NCBI GenBank assembly: GCA_018436095.1
Contig: JAHDMJ010000025.1
Span: 1 to 64,000, forward strand
Origin: Clostridia bacterium
GTDB taxonomy: Bacteria > Bacillota > Peptococcia > DRI-13 > UBA5745
Length of the DNA stretch: 64,000 bases
Direction of reading: 5' to 3'
Below the pieces are notes generated by a model, which searched no databases, was not told where the DNA came from, and saw only the letters and a list, made by a program, of their open reading frames with translations. Made by a program: the position numbers and the translations under genes. This document shows positions 14,749 through 24,247 of this stretch, in pieces; the stretch's first letter is position 1, and each line of letters starts with the position of its first letter.

Positions 14749-17090
14749 GATCCCGCCTCCTTTGGATTAGTACGTTGCTGTCCCTGATTTTCCGGCAGCT
14801 TTTCCGGCTGGTTTTGACGCTGGTTTTCCCGCTGCTTTTCCAGCAGTTTTTTGCGGAAAATAGCCGGCGTAATGGGGGCCTCCTCAAAGCGGATACCGAC
14901 TGCATCGTAAAGGGCATTTGCCACCGCCGGAGCCACCGCAATAATGGGAGGTTCCGCGATGCATTTAGCGCCGTAGGGGCCGTAGGGATCGATGGTTTCC
15001 ACGAAGGAGCCCACGATTTCCGGCATTTCCAGAAAGGTAGGGGGCTTATATTCCAATAAGGTATTGGCCTGGTATATGCCCTCCTTATTGATAGCCAGGC
15101 TCTCCAGAGTCACGCCGGCCATGCCCTGGAGCACACCGCCGTAGACCTGGCCCATGGCCATTTGGCTGTTGATGGTTTTGCCGATGTCGTGAACGGAAAC
15201 GATTTTATCTACGGTAAAGGTACCGTTGTCATGAACCGTCACCTCCGCCATCTGCACACCGAAAGGATAAGCGGGGGCCAGATTGCCGTATCCCGTGGCG
15301 TCGCCTAAATCTGTTTTTGGCTCAAAGATGCCCACGCCGTAAAAGGGCCGCCCGTTGAAGGCATGGCTGCACTTGACTGCTGCCTCATCGAAGCTCATGA
15401 TTTTTTCCCCGGTATATTCACCGTAAGCAGCGCCGTTTTTGATTTCCACAGGGCCTATGCCCCAGCGTTCCCGCAGGCAGTCGCTCATCTGTTTTTTTAA
15501 ATCTTTGCAGGCAAACAAAATAGCAATGCCTAGATTGCTGGTAAGCTTGGAGCCGTTGGTGCCGGTGGAAAAGGGCGTCAGCGACGTATCCCCCATGACC
15601 ACATTGACGGATAAGGGATCCACACCCAATTCTTCAGCTACGATCTGCGTGCAAACCGTATTCATGCCCTGGCCGATCTCCGATTCACCGATTAAAACCG
15701 TCAGAGCGCCGGAGCTTTCCAGACGCAAAAGGGCACTGCTGCCGGCAAATTCCGGCTTGCCGGCTCGGGAGCCGGAGCAATGGATCAATGCCGCGACGCC
15801 GATACCCTTGCCGGGAGTCTTGTTTTTCCGTTTTTCATCCCAGCCCATCAGCTCCTTGGCCTGGGCCATGCACTCCCGGATGCCGTTGGTCTCGTAGCGG
15901 AAACCGTGAATGGAGGTCTCATGATTGTGCATAAAGTTTTTCAGCCGCAGCTCTGTAGGATCCATATTCAGCTTGACCGCTAATTCGTCAATGGCCTGCT
16001 CCAGTGCAAAATGCATCTGAGGATTGCCGAAGCCCCGGTAGGCGCCGGTGGGAGCGTGATTGAGATACAGCCCGGTGCCATTCACATAGGTGCTGCGGAA
16101 GCGGTAGTTGTTGTCACCCCGGAAACAGGCAATGGCCGTCACGGCGTCGCCGTCGGAGGAATAGGCGCCAAAGCCAGACAACAGCTTAGTTTTCTTGCTG
16201 AGAAAATTACCTTCGGCATCGGCGGCAATCCAGGTTTCAATTTCCATGCCCAAAGCCGGCCGGCAAGCCAAAAACTCCTCCAGCCTGGTGTTGGTCATTT
16301 TCACCGTAGCCTTTAGCATCACGGCCAAGAGAGCCGTAATCACCGGCAAGGGCTGATCGTTGCGGGCACCGAAGGCGCCGCCGATCATCATGGGCTTGAT
16401 CTCAATATCTTTCTCAGCAATACCGGTTACTGCCGAAATATCCTCCCGGATGTGAAACCACATTTGGGAGGCACAGTAAACCGCCAGCTTGCCCATATTG
16501 TAGACGGCGGTGGCGCTGTTGGGCTCCAAATGCACCTGGTGCAGCGAGGGGAAAGTATAAGTACCCCCGGCCACCACTGCCGCCTGGGCAAAGTCCTTTT
16601 CCACATCTCCCCGTTCCACCACGATAGGCATAGCTACATTGCCGGGCTTGTCGCAGCGAGTCAAATCCTTGGCTTCTTTGGCCTGCTGCAGGGATGAAAC
16701 CACAGGCAAGGGTTCATACTCCACTTTGATGAGCCTTAAAGCCGCCTCGGCTATCTCCTCGCTTTCAGCAACGACAATGGCCACCATATCGCCGATGTAG
16801 CGCACATATTCCTCAGCCAGCACCCAGGTGTCTTTGGTATCGCCCATGCGGAAATATTTGTCGTTGCGGGCGATATCCTTGGCTGTATATACTGCGGCAA
16901 CCCCGGGATAGGCCTTGGCCTGCTCCGTATCCAGCAGAAGGATTTTGGCGTGGGACTGCCGGGCATGCAGCACCTTGGCATGCAATGTCCTAGGCAGAAT
17001 TACGTCGTCGCTGTAGACAGCCCGGCCGGTGACCTTGGCCTGGCCGTCGATCCTGCGTACCGGCTTTCCGATGTATTTATATTCGTTCAT
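14745..17090 (-). CDS. Mo-hydroxylase molybdopterin-binding subunit
   Basis: The catalytic subunit (781 aa) of a xanthine dehydrogenase-family enzyme. Visible are the N-terminal GKPVRRIDGQAKVTG, the GGAFGARND loop, AYRGFGNPQ, the IGESEIGQG cofactor loop and, near the C terminus, GAKCIAEPP with the catalytic-position glutamate. It hydroxylates or reduces a ring or aldehyde using molybdopterin. The last 30 residues or so are a low-complexity Gln/Asn/Glu/Pro tail unlike the family, caused by a repetitive DNA stretch at 14770-14850. UbiD genes lie upstream and the smaller subunits downstream, suggesting an aromatic or N-heterocyclic substrate. The exact substrate cannot be told. Confidence 0.9.
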   Translation of the reverse strand: MNEYKYIGKPVRRIDGQAKVTGRAVYSDDVILPRTLHAKVLHARQSHAKILLLDTEQAKAYPGVAAVYTAKDIARNDKYFRMGDTKDTWVLAEEYVRYIGDMVAIVVAESEEIAEAALRLIKVEYEPLPVVSSLQQAKEAKDLTRCDKPGNVAMPIVVERGDVEKDFAQAAVVAGGTYTFPSLHQVHLEPNSATAVYNMGKLAVYCASQMWFHIREDISAVTGIAEKDIEIKPMMIGGAFGARNDQPLPVITALLAVMLKATVKMTNTRLEEFLACRPALGMEIETWIAADAEGNFLSKKTKLLSGFGAYSSDGDAVTAIACFRGDNNYRFRSTYVNGTGLYLNHAPTGAYRGFGNPQMHFALEQAIDELAVKLNMDPTELRLKNFMHNHETSIHGFRYETNGIRECMAQAKELMGWDEKRKNKTPGKGIGVAALIHCSGSRAGKPEFAGSSALLRLESSGALTVLIGESEIGQGMNTVCTQIVAEELGVDPLSVNVVMGDTSLTPFSTGTNGSKLTSNLGIAILFACKDLKKQMSDCLRERWGIGPVEIKNGAAYGEYTGEKIMSFDEAAVKCSHAFNGRPFYGVGIFEPKTDLGDATGYGNLAPAYPFGVQMAEVTVHDNGTFTVDKIVSVHDIGKTINSQMAMGQVYGGVLQGMAGVTLESLAINKEGIYQANTLLEYKPPTFLEMPEIVGSFVETIDPYGPYGAKCIAEPPIIAVAPAVANALYDAVGIRFEEAPITPAIFRKKLLEKQRENQRQNQPEKLPENQGQQRTNPKEAGS

Positions 17091-17162
17091 AGAGCTATCC
17101 CCTGTCTTTGCTGGGTTTTGCAGATTAGTGTATCAGCGGGCCAACACACTTTTTGCTTTTGC

Positions 17163-18467
17163 TTATTCCGCCGGCAGCGGCGTGATTCGTGTAAATTCAT
17201 CCCAGGCATCCAGAGGCACCGTGGCGTCGATGCCCAGCTTGGTGGTATGGATACCATATTTGTCCCGGCCAAAGCCGGCGGCATTAGGAACCACCATCAG
17301 GCCCTTTTCCGTCCGCAAACGGGTGGACAGAGCCCAAAATACATCGGAGGGATCAAAGACGTCTACATCGTGATCCACAATAATGCAGTTTTTGAGGAAC
17401 TTAAAGCTGGCAAAGGCCGCCATCAGCGCATTTTTTGCCTCAAGATCGATCTGCTTGCGGACGGAAATAGCGCAGGTCAGATAATTGCGGCAAAGCATAA
17501 TGTTAATAGCCTTTACGTCAATATTGATGGCCGTCAGCGCATTTTTGATCTGGGCCTCTCTGGGGGAACCCAGCAGGGTTACATCATCGGTGGAGCCGGC
17601 GCTGATCACCTGAACCATGGGATCCCGGCGGGTGGTGACACAGTCAATGTGGAACACATGGTTTTCCATGGGCTCAATGTAAAATTCCATAAAATCGCCA
17701 AAGGGGCCTTCGATTTCCTTCTCGCCGGGCATCAGCTTGCCTTCCAGTACGATTTCGGCGTAGGCGGGAACCTCCATATCGATGGTTATGCATTTAACCA
17801 GCTCCATGGCCTCTCCCCGCAGAGCGCCGGCAATTTCCAGCTCATCTACATCCCGGGGCGGGCCGCAGGCGGCTGCCAGCAGGCACATGGGATGGCTGCC
17901 GATAACTACGGCGATTTCCAGAGGTTTTCCCATAGCTACGGCCTTGCGGTAGTAAGCCTCCAGGTCCTGGGTGGGGGACATGCGCAGACCCGTCTTATCG
18001 GGGCCTTTAAGCTGCATACGGTTGAAGGAGATATTGCGTACGCCGGTTTCCGGCTCCTTGGCAATGACCACGCCGGAAGTAATGTAGCGGCCGGCGTCTT
18101 TGGCCGAATGCTGGATAAAGGGGAACTTGCGGATATCGAACTCCCCTTTTTTCATGATCACTTCATGGACGGGGCCGTCTTCTACCATTACCGGGGTAAT
18201 CCGCTGTTCCAGGCGCTGGCCGAATACATCCACTACCTTTTCCACGGGGCACTCAAAAACGGAAGCAAGAAACTGCCGTTTGCCAAAAATATTGTTGTAG
18301 ACCTTGCCTTCATAGCCGGCAATATTTTCGAAGATTACCGCATGGCCCTTTTTTTCCTGGGCGGCCAGACGGGATGAAATGGAAGAGATATTGACCTCCT
18401 CCGTCACATGATCCAGAAAACCTTGTTTATCCAGTATATCCAGATAACCCCGGATATCCTTGAACAT
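17163..18467 (-). CDS. UbiD-family prenyl-FMN decarboxylase, first paralog
   Basis: A 434-aa member of the UbiD family of reversible (de)carboxylases of aromatic and alpha,beta-unsaturated acids, which need prenylated FMN made by UbiX. The cofactor region RYITSGVVIAKEPETG, the conserved arginine in RNISFNRMQL, and the carboxylate motif EGPFGDF (Glu and Asp at the catalytic positions) are all there. GGAGGG lies 8 nt before the ATG at 18467; the earlier ATG is inside that site. It follows the second UbiD gene by 72 bp and precedes the Mo-hydroxylase. UbiX is about 18 kb away at 36549. Substrate unknown. Confidence 0.88.
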   Translation of the reverse strand: MFKDIRGYLDILDKQGFLDHVTEEVNISSISSRLAAQEKKGHAVIFENIAGYEGKVYNNIFGKRQFLASVFECPVEKVVDVFGQRLEQRITPVMVEDGPVHEVIMKKGEFDIRKFPFIQHSAKDAGRYITSGVVIAKEPETGVRNISFNRMQLKGPDKTGLRMSPTQDLEAYYRKAVAMGKPLEIAVVIGSHPMCLLAAACGPPRDVDELEIAGALRGEAMELVKCITIDMEVPAYAEIVLEGKLMPGEKEIEGPFGDFMEFYIEPMENHVFHIDCVTTRRDPMVQVISAGSTDDVTLLGSPREAQIKNALTAINIDVKAINIMLCRNYLTCAISVRKQIDLEAKNALMAAFASFKFLKNCIIVDHDVDVFDPSDVFWALSTRLRTEKGLMVVPNAAGFGRDKYGIHTTKLGIDATVPLDAWDEFTRITPLPAE

Positions 18468-18539
18468 AAATGATCCCTCCATTCGTTCCTATGGTGTAAT
18501 AGGCGGGCCGGCTGGTTAGGCCGGCTCGCAGTATAAGGC

Positions 18540-19940
18540 TTAGATAAAATCTTCTAATTTAACGCTGTTCATCAATTCCTTAGGCGGCTTTACCCGTTCG
18601 GCAAACTCGGAGCTGACAGGTCTGGTGGCGTCGATAACGCACTTGGTGACCATATTGCCCTTGCCCAGGCGGGTTTCGTCATAAGCGGTGGGATCCAGAT
18701 GGGAGCCGGTGATATTGGGAATCATGGTAAAATCTTTATCGGCCTGGAACCGGGTGGCAAAGGCCCACATGACGTCCCGTTCGTTGTAAATGTCGATATC
18801 CTCATCCACCACGATAGCAGTTTTCAGCATGCTTTCTGCGCCGATTGCCACAAGGCCTGTGCGGGTGCCTTCGCCGGGTACCCGTTTCTTGATCTGGATA
18901 TAGGCGGTAAACAGGCAGCAGCCGGAAGGGGGCAGATGAACGCCCAGCACCGAGGGGATCTTGGCTTTGACGGAATTGTAGAGGGAAGCCTCAAAGGACA
19001 GCACGCCGGACAGATTGTGCTCTGTATGAGCGGGATCCAGATCGTGATAGATGGCGTCATGACGCATGGTGATGGCCGTGATGGTGATTTCGTAGGAAGG
19101 CATCTCATGGCCATAATAGCCGGCAAACTCGGCGAAGGGGCCGTCAGGAATTTCTTTGGTGGTATCCAGGTAGCCCTCCAGCACGATTTCGGCGTCGGCA
19201 GGAACCAGCAGATCTACAGTTTCGCCTTTGACCACCGGTAAAGCCTCGCCGATGAGGCCGCCCATGACTTCCAGCTCATCCAGGTCGATGGAGCCGCTGA
19301 CGCAGGAGCCCATGACTACTGCCGGATGATGGCCGATAACCAGGGCCACTTCCATTTTACCGTTGCCCAGTTCCGCATTTTTGCGGGCAATGTATTTGCC
19401 GTGGTTATTGGGGTTGATCATACAGGTGATGGTATTTTTGTTCAGTATCTCGTGGCGGTACCAGCCGGCGTTGTGGATACCGGTTTCGGGATCCTTGCAG
19501 ATAGTGAAGGCAGTAGTCAGGTACTTGCCGTGATCGTTTTTGGCGTGGTGGACGATGGGCAACAGACCCAGATCCACGTCATTGCCCTTGAGAATAACTT
19601 CCCTTACGGGGGCCTTAGCCCGATCCACCTCTACAGGAGGAATCAGGTTGGCACAGCGTTTCATGTATTCTTCAAGGATGCTGCGCTTGCTGCCCTTGCC
19701 CGGAGCTATGTCCATGGCGATGCCCATCAGGTCGTAGCTGCCGAAGGTATTGGTCACCAGAGGCAACTTGCTGCCTTTCATTTTATGGCAGTACATCACC
19801 GGGAATTTGTTCTGGGCACCTAATTGCTGCTGCAGCATACAGGGTTCCAGCACCGTATCCAGAGGCTTCGTCAGTTCGATATAATATTCAGGCCCTTCCT
19901 TCTTAACATCCTCGATAAAGCTTCTCAAATCTTTTGCCAT
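18540..19940 (-). CDS. UbiD-family prenyl-FMN decarboxylase, second paralog
   Basis: A 466-aa UbiD-family protein, about 30 residues longer than its neighbour. The cofactor region KYLTTAFTICKDPETG and NAGWYRHEI are present, as is the motif DGPFAEF. The usual first glutamate of that motif is Asp here and the second acid is Glu, the opposite pattern to the neighbouring paralog. The ATG at 19940 has GGGGGA upstream; the TTG two codons earlier lies closer to it. The two UbiDs may act on different acids or form a hetero-complex, as some carboxylases do; this is inference. Confidence 0.87.
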   Translation of the reverse strand: MAKDLRSFIEDVKKEGPEYYIELTKPLDTVLEPCMLQQQLGAQNKFPVMYCHKMKGSKLPLVTNTFGSYDLMGIAMDIAPGKGSKRSILEEYMKRCANLIPPVEVDRAKAPVREVILKGNDVDLGLLPIVHHAKNDHGKYLTTAFTICKDPETGIHNAGWYRHEILNKNTITCMINPNNHGKYIARKNAELGNGKMEVALVIGHHPAVVMGSCVSGSIDLDELEVMGGLIGEALPVVKGETVDLLVPADAEIVLEGYLDTTKEIPDGPFAEFAGYYGHEMPSYEITITAITMRHDAIYHDLDPAHTEHNLSGVLSFEASLYNSVKAKIPSVLGVHLPPSGCCLFTAYIQIKKRVPGEGTRTGLVAIGAESMLKTAIVVDEDIDIYNERDVMWAFATRFQADKDFTMIPNITGSHLDPTAYDETRLGKGNMVTKCVIDATRPVSSEFAERVKPPKELMNSVKLEDFI

Positions 19941-19966
19941 AATCAATTTCCCCCTATCCTATCGTT

Positions 19967-21055
19967 TTAGTTCCAGGAGCCTTTTTCCAGAAAGGCAATC
20001 AGCGTTTTTACGCCGGTATCGGCCAAACCCAGGTTTTCCAGGGTGCGTCCGGAGGCCATATAGTCGGCGTCATTGAGCAGGCCGGCCAGCTGCAAAACCG
20101 TGTCGGTGGCCGGGGTGGGTACGCCCACCTTTTTTGCCAGGGAGGCGAAGAAGGCGATGCCAAAGGGGGCGTCCTCAGTGACATAGCGATGCTCCACACT
20201 GAAGGGGCCGGGGATGCCTTTGCGGGCTTCCAGATAGGACTCTCCCGTACCAAAGTAGGGCAAGGCCATCTCCAGTCCGGGCTGCAGAGGGTAATTAGGC
20301 TTGCCAAAGCCCAGAGCTTCGCGGACAGCCAGACGCTCGGCGTCAATTTTCAGGATCAGCTTGCATACCGAAGGGGTAAAAGCGTCCCGGTACATTTTAT
20401 AGTCCTTGTTGCCCTCCATAGCGCTGGCGCTCAGGAGGCAGGGCACCACATGAGCGGAAGGGTTCAGGTTCAGTGTGGCCACATCCAGCAGGTTGCGGAC
20501 GGGCACAAAGGCGTCATCGCAATCCTTGAGGATGGCAGCCACCTCGCCGGTTTTGGAGGCGGGGAACACTCCCAAAGGATTCATTTCCTGCCGCACATGG
20601 ATCATCACCTCCGCCGGGCCGATGGCGTTAGTGCCATAGGGCAGGGTGGCGGTTTCCGCCAGGGTAACGGGTTTCCACTGGCCCATCCGGTTGAGATGGT
20701 AATAGAATTCGTAAGCGCCGAAGCAGGCCGGCAGGAAGATATAGGTTTGGCTTTCCTTCAAATGGGGAGCACACAGCTCAGCGATACGTTTATGGCCAAA
20801 GCCGGGCATGATTACAAAAATCACATCGGAGAAGGCCAGGGCTTCCTCGATATCCGAGGTAACGGCGGCCAGCTTAGCTACCGTCTTTTTGCCGGCTTCC
20901 AGAATACCGATTTCTAAATTGCTGGCTTTGATGCCCTCTAAACCTTTGGCGAACTCCGGTACCTCATAGAGGCATACGCTCCAGCCTTTGGCCGCCATGT
21001 CGGCGCCGAAAGCCTTGCCTCCGTTGCCGCCGCCGAGAATTGTCATTTTTTTCAT
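19967..21055 (-). CDS. Opine (octopine/nopaline)-type dehydrogenase
   Basis: A 362-aa NAD(P)-dependent dehydrogenase of the octopine/nopaline family. The N-terminal Rossmann motif GGGNGGKAFGADMA (8-21) is clear and the catalytic histidine is probably in NPSAHVVP in the second domain. Opine dehydrogenases join or split an amino acid and a keto acid through a secondary amine. It lies between a TAXI-TRAP transporter and the UbiD pair and close to an M14-type deacylase, so it may open an N-substituted amino acid after uptake. That role is inferred from neighbours. Confidence 0.82.
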   Translation of the reverse strand: MKKMTILGGGNGGKAFGADMAAKGWSVCLYEVPEFAKGLEGIKASNLEIGILEAGKKTVAKLAAVTSDIEEALAFSDVIFVIMPGFGHKRIAELCAPHLKESQTYIFLPACFGAYEFYYHLNRMGQWKPVTLAETATLPYGTNAIGPAEVMIHVRQEMNPLGVFPASKTGEVAAILKDCDDAFVPVRNLLDVATLNLNPSAHVVPCLLSASAMEGNKDYKMYRDAFTPSVCKLILKIDAERLAVREALGFGKPNYPLQPGLEMALPYFGTGESYLEARKGIPGPFSVEHRYVTEDAPFGIAFFASLAKKVGVPTPATDTVLQLAGLLNDADYMASGRTLENLGLADTGVKTLIAFLEKGSWN

Positions 21056-21126
21056 GAACCTTTTCCCCTTTCATATGCTTATTGATCAGATACTGGTTGA
21101 TAAAATACTTCCTGTTGGCAGGATGC

Positions 21127-23022
21127 TTATTGCAGATTGCTGATCTGGGGCTGCTTTACCTCCCGTTTTTTTAGCTGGGACATCAACACCGCAAAGCCCA
21201 GGGCAGCGCCAATAGCCAAAAGGATATAGCTAGTGGTGAAGCAGAAAGCGATCAGGGCCAGCACACCGGCAATGGCAAGAGTGCGATCCGTAAGGGTCAT
21301 AATGGTGAAGAAGTATCCCACATAAGAGGCTTGAGCCATTATGACCAGGATAATGATGGCTGCCAGCTTAATCAGCTCCACCATGATATTAACGGGCTCC
21401 ATAATTAAAATGGGGCTCCAAATGACAAAAAAGGGCAGCAGCCAGGCGATCCAGCCGGCTTTTACGGCCTCCCAGGAAGTAACGCCATAGCTGGTACCGC
21501 AAATTGGGGCCGCTGCCACCGCCGTAATAGCCACCGGCGGGGTCATCTGACCGAAAACGGAAAACAGGAATAGGAAATAGTGGGCTTGCATCATGGTGAC
21601 GCCCAAATTAACCATTACCGGAGCGCACATCATGGCAACGATCATGTAGGAAGCAAAGGGCGGAATGCCGCAGCCCAGCAAAATGGTGACAAAAGCGATA
21701 AGCAAAAGGGCGATAACCAGGTTGCCGCCGCTGATTTCCCCGATCATAGCCGGGAATTTCAGGCCGATGCCGGTGATGTCGAAAGTAGCCAGCACTACGC
21801 CGATGAGGGCGCAAGCCACTGCAATGCCGGCGCCGGACATAGCGCCGTCCACACAGGCTAAAGCCCATTCCCGGGGGGAGCGGCGGGTTTCTTTGCGGAT
21901 CAGGCTAAGCAGCACTGTGGCCACACAGATCACAAAGGAAATCATGCGCAGGGAGTAGCCTAATACCAATAATATAATGATCAATGTCAGCGGAACAAGG
22001 AATAGATAAGATGTACGGAAGATGGATTTTACACTGACTTCCACATCTGCGCTCAGTGCGGTAATTCCCGCCTTTCTGGCGTGGAGATGAACATAGACGC
22101 CAATGCAGAAGTAATACAGAAATGCGGGGATAATACTCATCAGACAGACCCGGATATAGGGTATGCCGATGTATTCGGCCATGACGAAGGCTACCACGCC
22201 CATCACCGGCGGTACCAGCAGGGCCCCGGTAGCTGCGGCGGTAAGGATGCCGCCGATCTGGGGATTCTTATATCCGGTGCCCCGCATCATTGGCACAGCA
22301 AAGGGGCCGCAGATGGAGACGTTGGCCATACCGGAGCCGGTAATCATGCCCACCAGGCCGCAGGAAATGACGGCGGCCATACCGGCGCCGCTGGAAAACC
22401 GCTTGCCGATGACCTTGCCGATTTCCAGGAAAAACTCGCTGCCGCCGGCGGCGGATAAAAAGGCGCCGAAGACCATAAATAAAAAGATGTAGTCGGCGGA
22501 GATGCCTAAAGAGGCCCCGAACATGCCGCTGAAGCCAATATTGAACTTTGAGATGGCAGCGCTTAGAGGAATCTTAAAATGCCACAGGGGATCAGGCAGA
22601 TAGTGACCCCATAGAGTGTAGGCGATGAAGACGATAGAGATAATGGGCAGTACCATGCCCACGGCCCGGCGGGCCACTTCCCAGCATACCAGCAAAAGAA
22701 GGATACCAATGATCATGTCGGCCTGGGTATTCATGCCGGCTCTTTTTTCCAGCCCGGAAAATTCCATAAAAATATAAAGGGTGGAAATTAAGGTGCCCAC
22801 AAGCAGGATAAGGTGAGGCGCCATTTTTAGGAGTGTTTTTTGTTCCAATTTGTTGATGTTGGAGAGACAGACTAGCACCAGGGCAAACAAAAGATGCATA
22901 TTCTGATGCTCAATGGGACCCAAAAGCAGTGTCTGTGTATAAATCAGGTGGTACAGTACCATAGCGACACACAGGACGGTTATGATGCCGTCCAGGGTAA
23001 ATGCTTTTTTTACCTGGGTCAT
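21127..23022 (-). CDS. Fused TRAP permease (DctQ-DctM, TAXI type)
   Basis: A 631-aa membrane protein in which a short four-helix DctQ-like part is joined to a DctM-like part, the layout used with TAXI binding proteins. Motifs such as GSGMANVSICGPFAVPMM and LLGCGIPPFASYMIVAMM mark the DctM half. The ATG at 23022 is chosen because AAAGGAAG lies upstream and the N terminus MTQVKKAF is soluble, as expected; the longer frame overlaps the TAXI gene region with unlikely sequence. The TAXI binding protein precedes it by 73 bp. The ligand is unknown, probably an organic or amino acid. Confidence 0.9.
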   Translation of the reverse strand: MTQVKKAFTLDGIITVLCVAMVLYHLIYTQTLLLGPIEHQNMHLLFALVLVCLSNINKLEQKTLLKMAPHLILLVGTLISTLYIFMEFSGLEKRAGMNTQADMIIGILLLLVCWEVARRAVGMVLPIISIVFIAYTLWGHYLPDPLWHFKIPLSAAISKFNIGFSGMFGASLGISADYIFLFMVFGAFLSAAGGSEFFLEIGKVIGKRFSSGAGMAAVISCGLVGMITGSGMANVSICGPFAVPMMRGTGYKNPQIGGILTAAATGALLVPPVMGVVAFVMAEYIGIPYIRVCLMSIIPAFLYYFCIGVYVHLHARKAGITALSADVEVSVKSIFRTSYLFLVPLTLIIILLVLGYSLRMISFVICVATVLLSLIRKETRRSPREWALACVDGAMSGAGIAVACALIGVVLATFDITGIGLKFPAMIGEISGGNLVIALLLIAFVTILLGCGIPPFASYMIVAMMCAPVMVNLGVTMMQAHYFLFLFSVFGQMTPPVAITAVAAAPICGTSYGVTSWEAVKAGWIAWLLPFFVIWSPILIMEPVNIMVELIKLAAIIILVIMAQASYVGYFFTIMTLTDRTLAIAGVLALIAFCFTTSYILLAIGAALGFAVLMSQLKKREVKQPQISNLQ

Positions 23023-23095
23023 GCTACACTTCCTTTCCCGGAAGCCCGCCGGCAAACTGCCGGCAAGCTCCCATCTACAGGCAACCCGGCAGAGC

Positions 23096-24208
23096 CTACT
23101 TGTTGGCAGCCTCCCAAACACTGGGCCAAATGCCAATTTCTTTGTAGTATTTCAGGGCGCCGGGATGAATCTCGCTTTCCCCTTCAATCATATGGAGCAG
23201 GCTAAGCATATCCTCGGCAGCCATACCCTCCAGAGCAGGCAGATAATCTTTTAGTTTGGCGGTATTTTCGGCAAGAGTTTTGGTAACCTCATACACCAAT
23301 TCTTCATCGGTGCCGGCCATACAGGCCAGGGCAACGGTGGTGGAGCCATAGAGTTCAAAGGGCTCTGTCTGCTCCTCATGGAGGGAACCGGCCAAAGCCG
23401 TTACCGGCTGGTAGGGCCAGACTTCTTGTAATCCGGCCTTCTCAACGGCTTGGAGCTGAAGCTCTGCGGGGAAGGAAATGGGATAAACCTTGTTGCGTTT
23501 TGTGACCACAACTTCCTGGAGGTTGGAAACCGGAATAAAGGGTTTGCCGGGGTTGCCGGTGCCCAAGTACAGGCAGGCATCCACCAGGCCGTCAGCCAGG
23601 GCGTTGAATTGGTCGCCGAAGCTCATGGTCTTGATGGTGACCTTGATGCCCAGAATATCAAAGGCTGCGTAGTATACCTGCTGAGGCAGCTCATCAGCAA
23701 ACATGGCGATGGTTTTGCCGTTTAAATCGCTGATGGATTTGATGTTGCTGTCCAAGGTGACTAAGCCGTTGACGCCATACATGAAGCCGGCAATCATCCG
23801 CTGATCCAGCAGAGGCTCTTTGCCGGCGAACTGGCCTACGGCGTGCTTAGCGGAGACGAAGGGCGTCGATGAAACCATGTATAGGGCGGTATTGGGATCC
23901 CGGCCGATCATCTGCGTGATATTGGCTTCCGTGTTGGCGGTACCGGTGGCAGACATACGGATCCAGGGATGGACTTTGGCGATGGTATCGGCAATGCCGA
24001 TGGCGGCTTGCTGCACGGTGCCGTTAGCTCCTAAAAGCTCCACATCCATTTTCGGATGCTCAGCCGGAGCAGCCGTGCCGCCGCCTTGGCTGGATTGGGG
24101 ATCTGCCCCGCCGTTGCCTGCCGGTGTACTGCTGCCGCAGCCACCCAGAATCAAACCGAATACCATGATAAGGCTAAACCCGGTGATGAATGCCCTCTTT
24201 CTAATCAT
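23096..24208 (-). CDS. TAXI-family TRAP solute-binding lipoprotein
   Basis: A 370-aa lipoprotein: signal peptide with lipobox LGGC (C24), then a Gly/Ser/Gln-rich linker, then a TAXI-type binding domain (NTEANITQMIGRDPN, LNGKTIAMFADELPQQ). It binds the substrate for the fused permease that follows. GAGGAGG precedes the ATG. The binding domain differs from the DctP at 4125, which belongs to a separate TRAP subtype. The next gene upstream is an M14-type deacylase, 39 bp away, so a conjugated amino acid or aromatic acid is a reasonable guess for the ligand. Confidence 0.9.
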   Translation of the reverse strand: MIRKRAFITGFSLIMVFGLILGGCGSSTPAGNGGADPQSSQGGGTAAPAEHPKMDVELLGANGTVQQAAIGIADTIAKVHPWIRMSATGTANTEANITQMIGRDPNTALYMVSSTPFVSAKHAVGQFAGKEPLLDQRMIAGFMYGVNGLVTLDSNIKSISDLNGKTIAMFADELPQQVYYAAFDILGIKVTIKTMSFGDQFNALADGLVDACLYLGTGNPGKPFIPVSNLQEVVVTKRNKVYPISFPAELQLQAVEKAGLQEVWPYQPVTALAGSLHEEQTEPFELYGSTTVALACMAGTDEELVYEVTKTLAENTAKLKDYLPALEGMAAEDMLSLLHMIEGESEIHPGALKYYKEIGIWPSVWEAANK

Positions 24209-24247
24209 ACCCTATCCTCCTCACAATCGATGGGATCTTGCAACGTA

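Noticed and set aside
16950-18377. 475-codon open frame on the plus strand across the Mo subunit and UbiD genes
   Set aside because: It lies opposite two well-supported genes, has no family resemblance, and results from the GC-rich codon pattern of the other strand.
23022-23136. Longer N terminus of the fused TRAP permease
   Set aside because: The extra 38 residues are Arg/Cys-rich, reach into the end of the TAXI gene, and include the ribosome binding site of the ATG at 23022.
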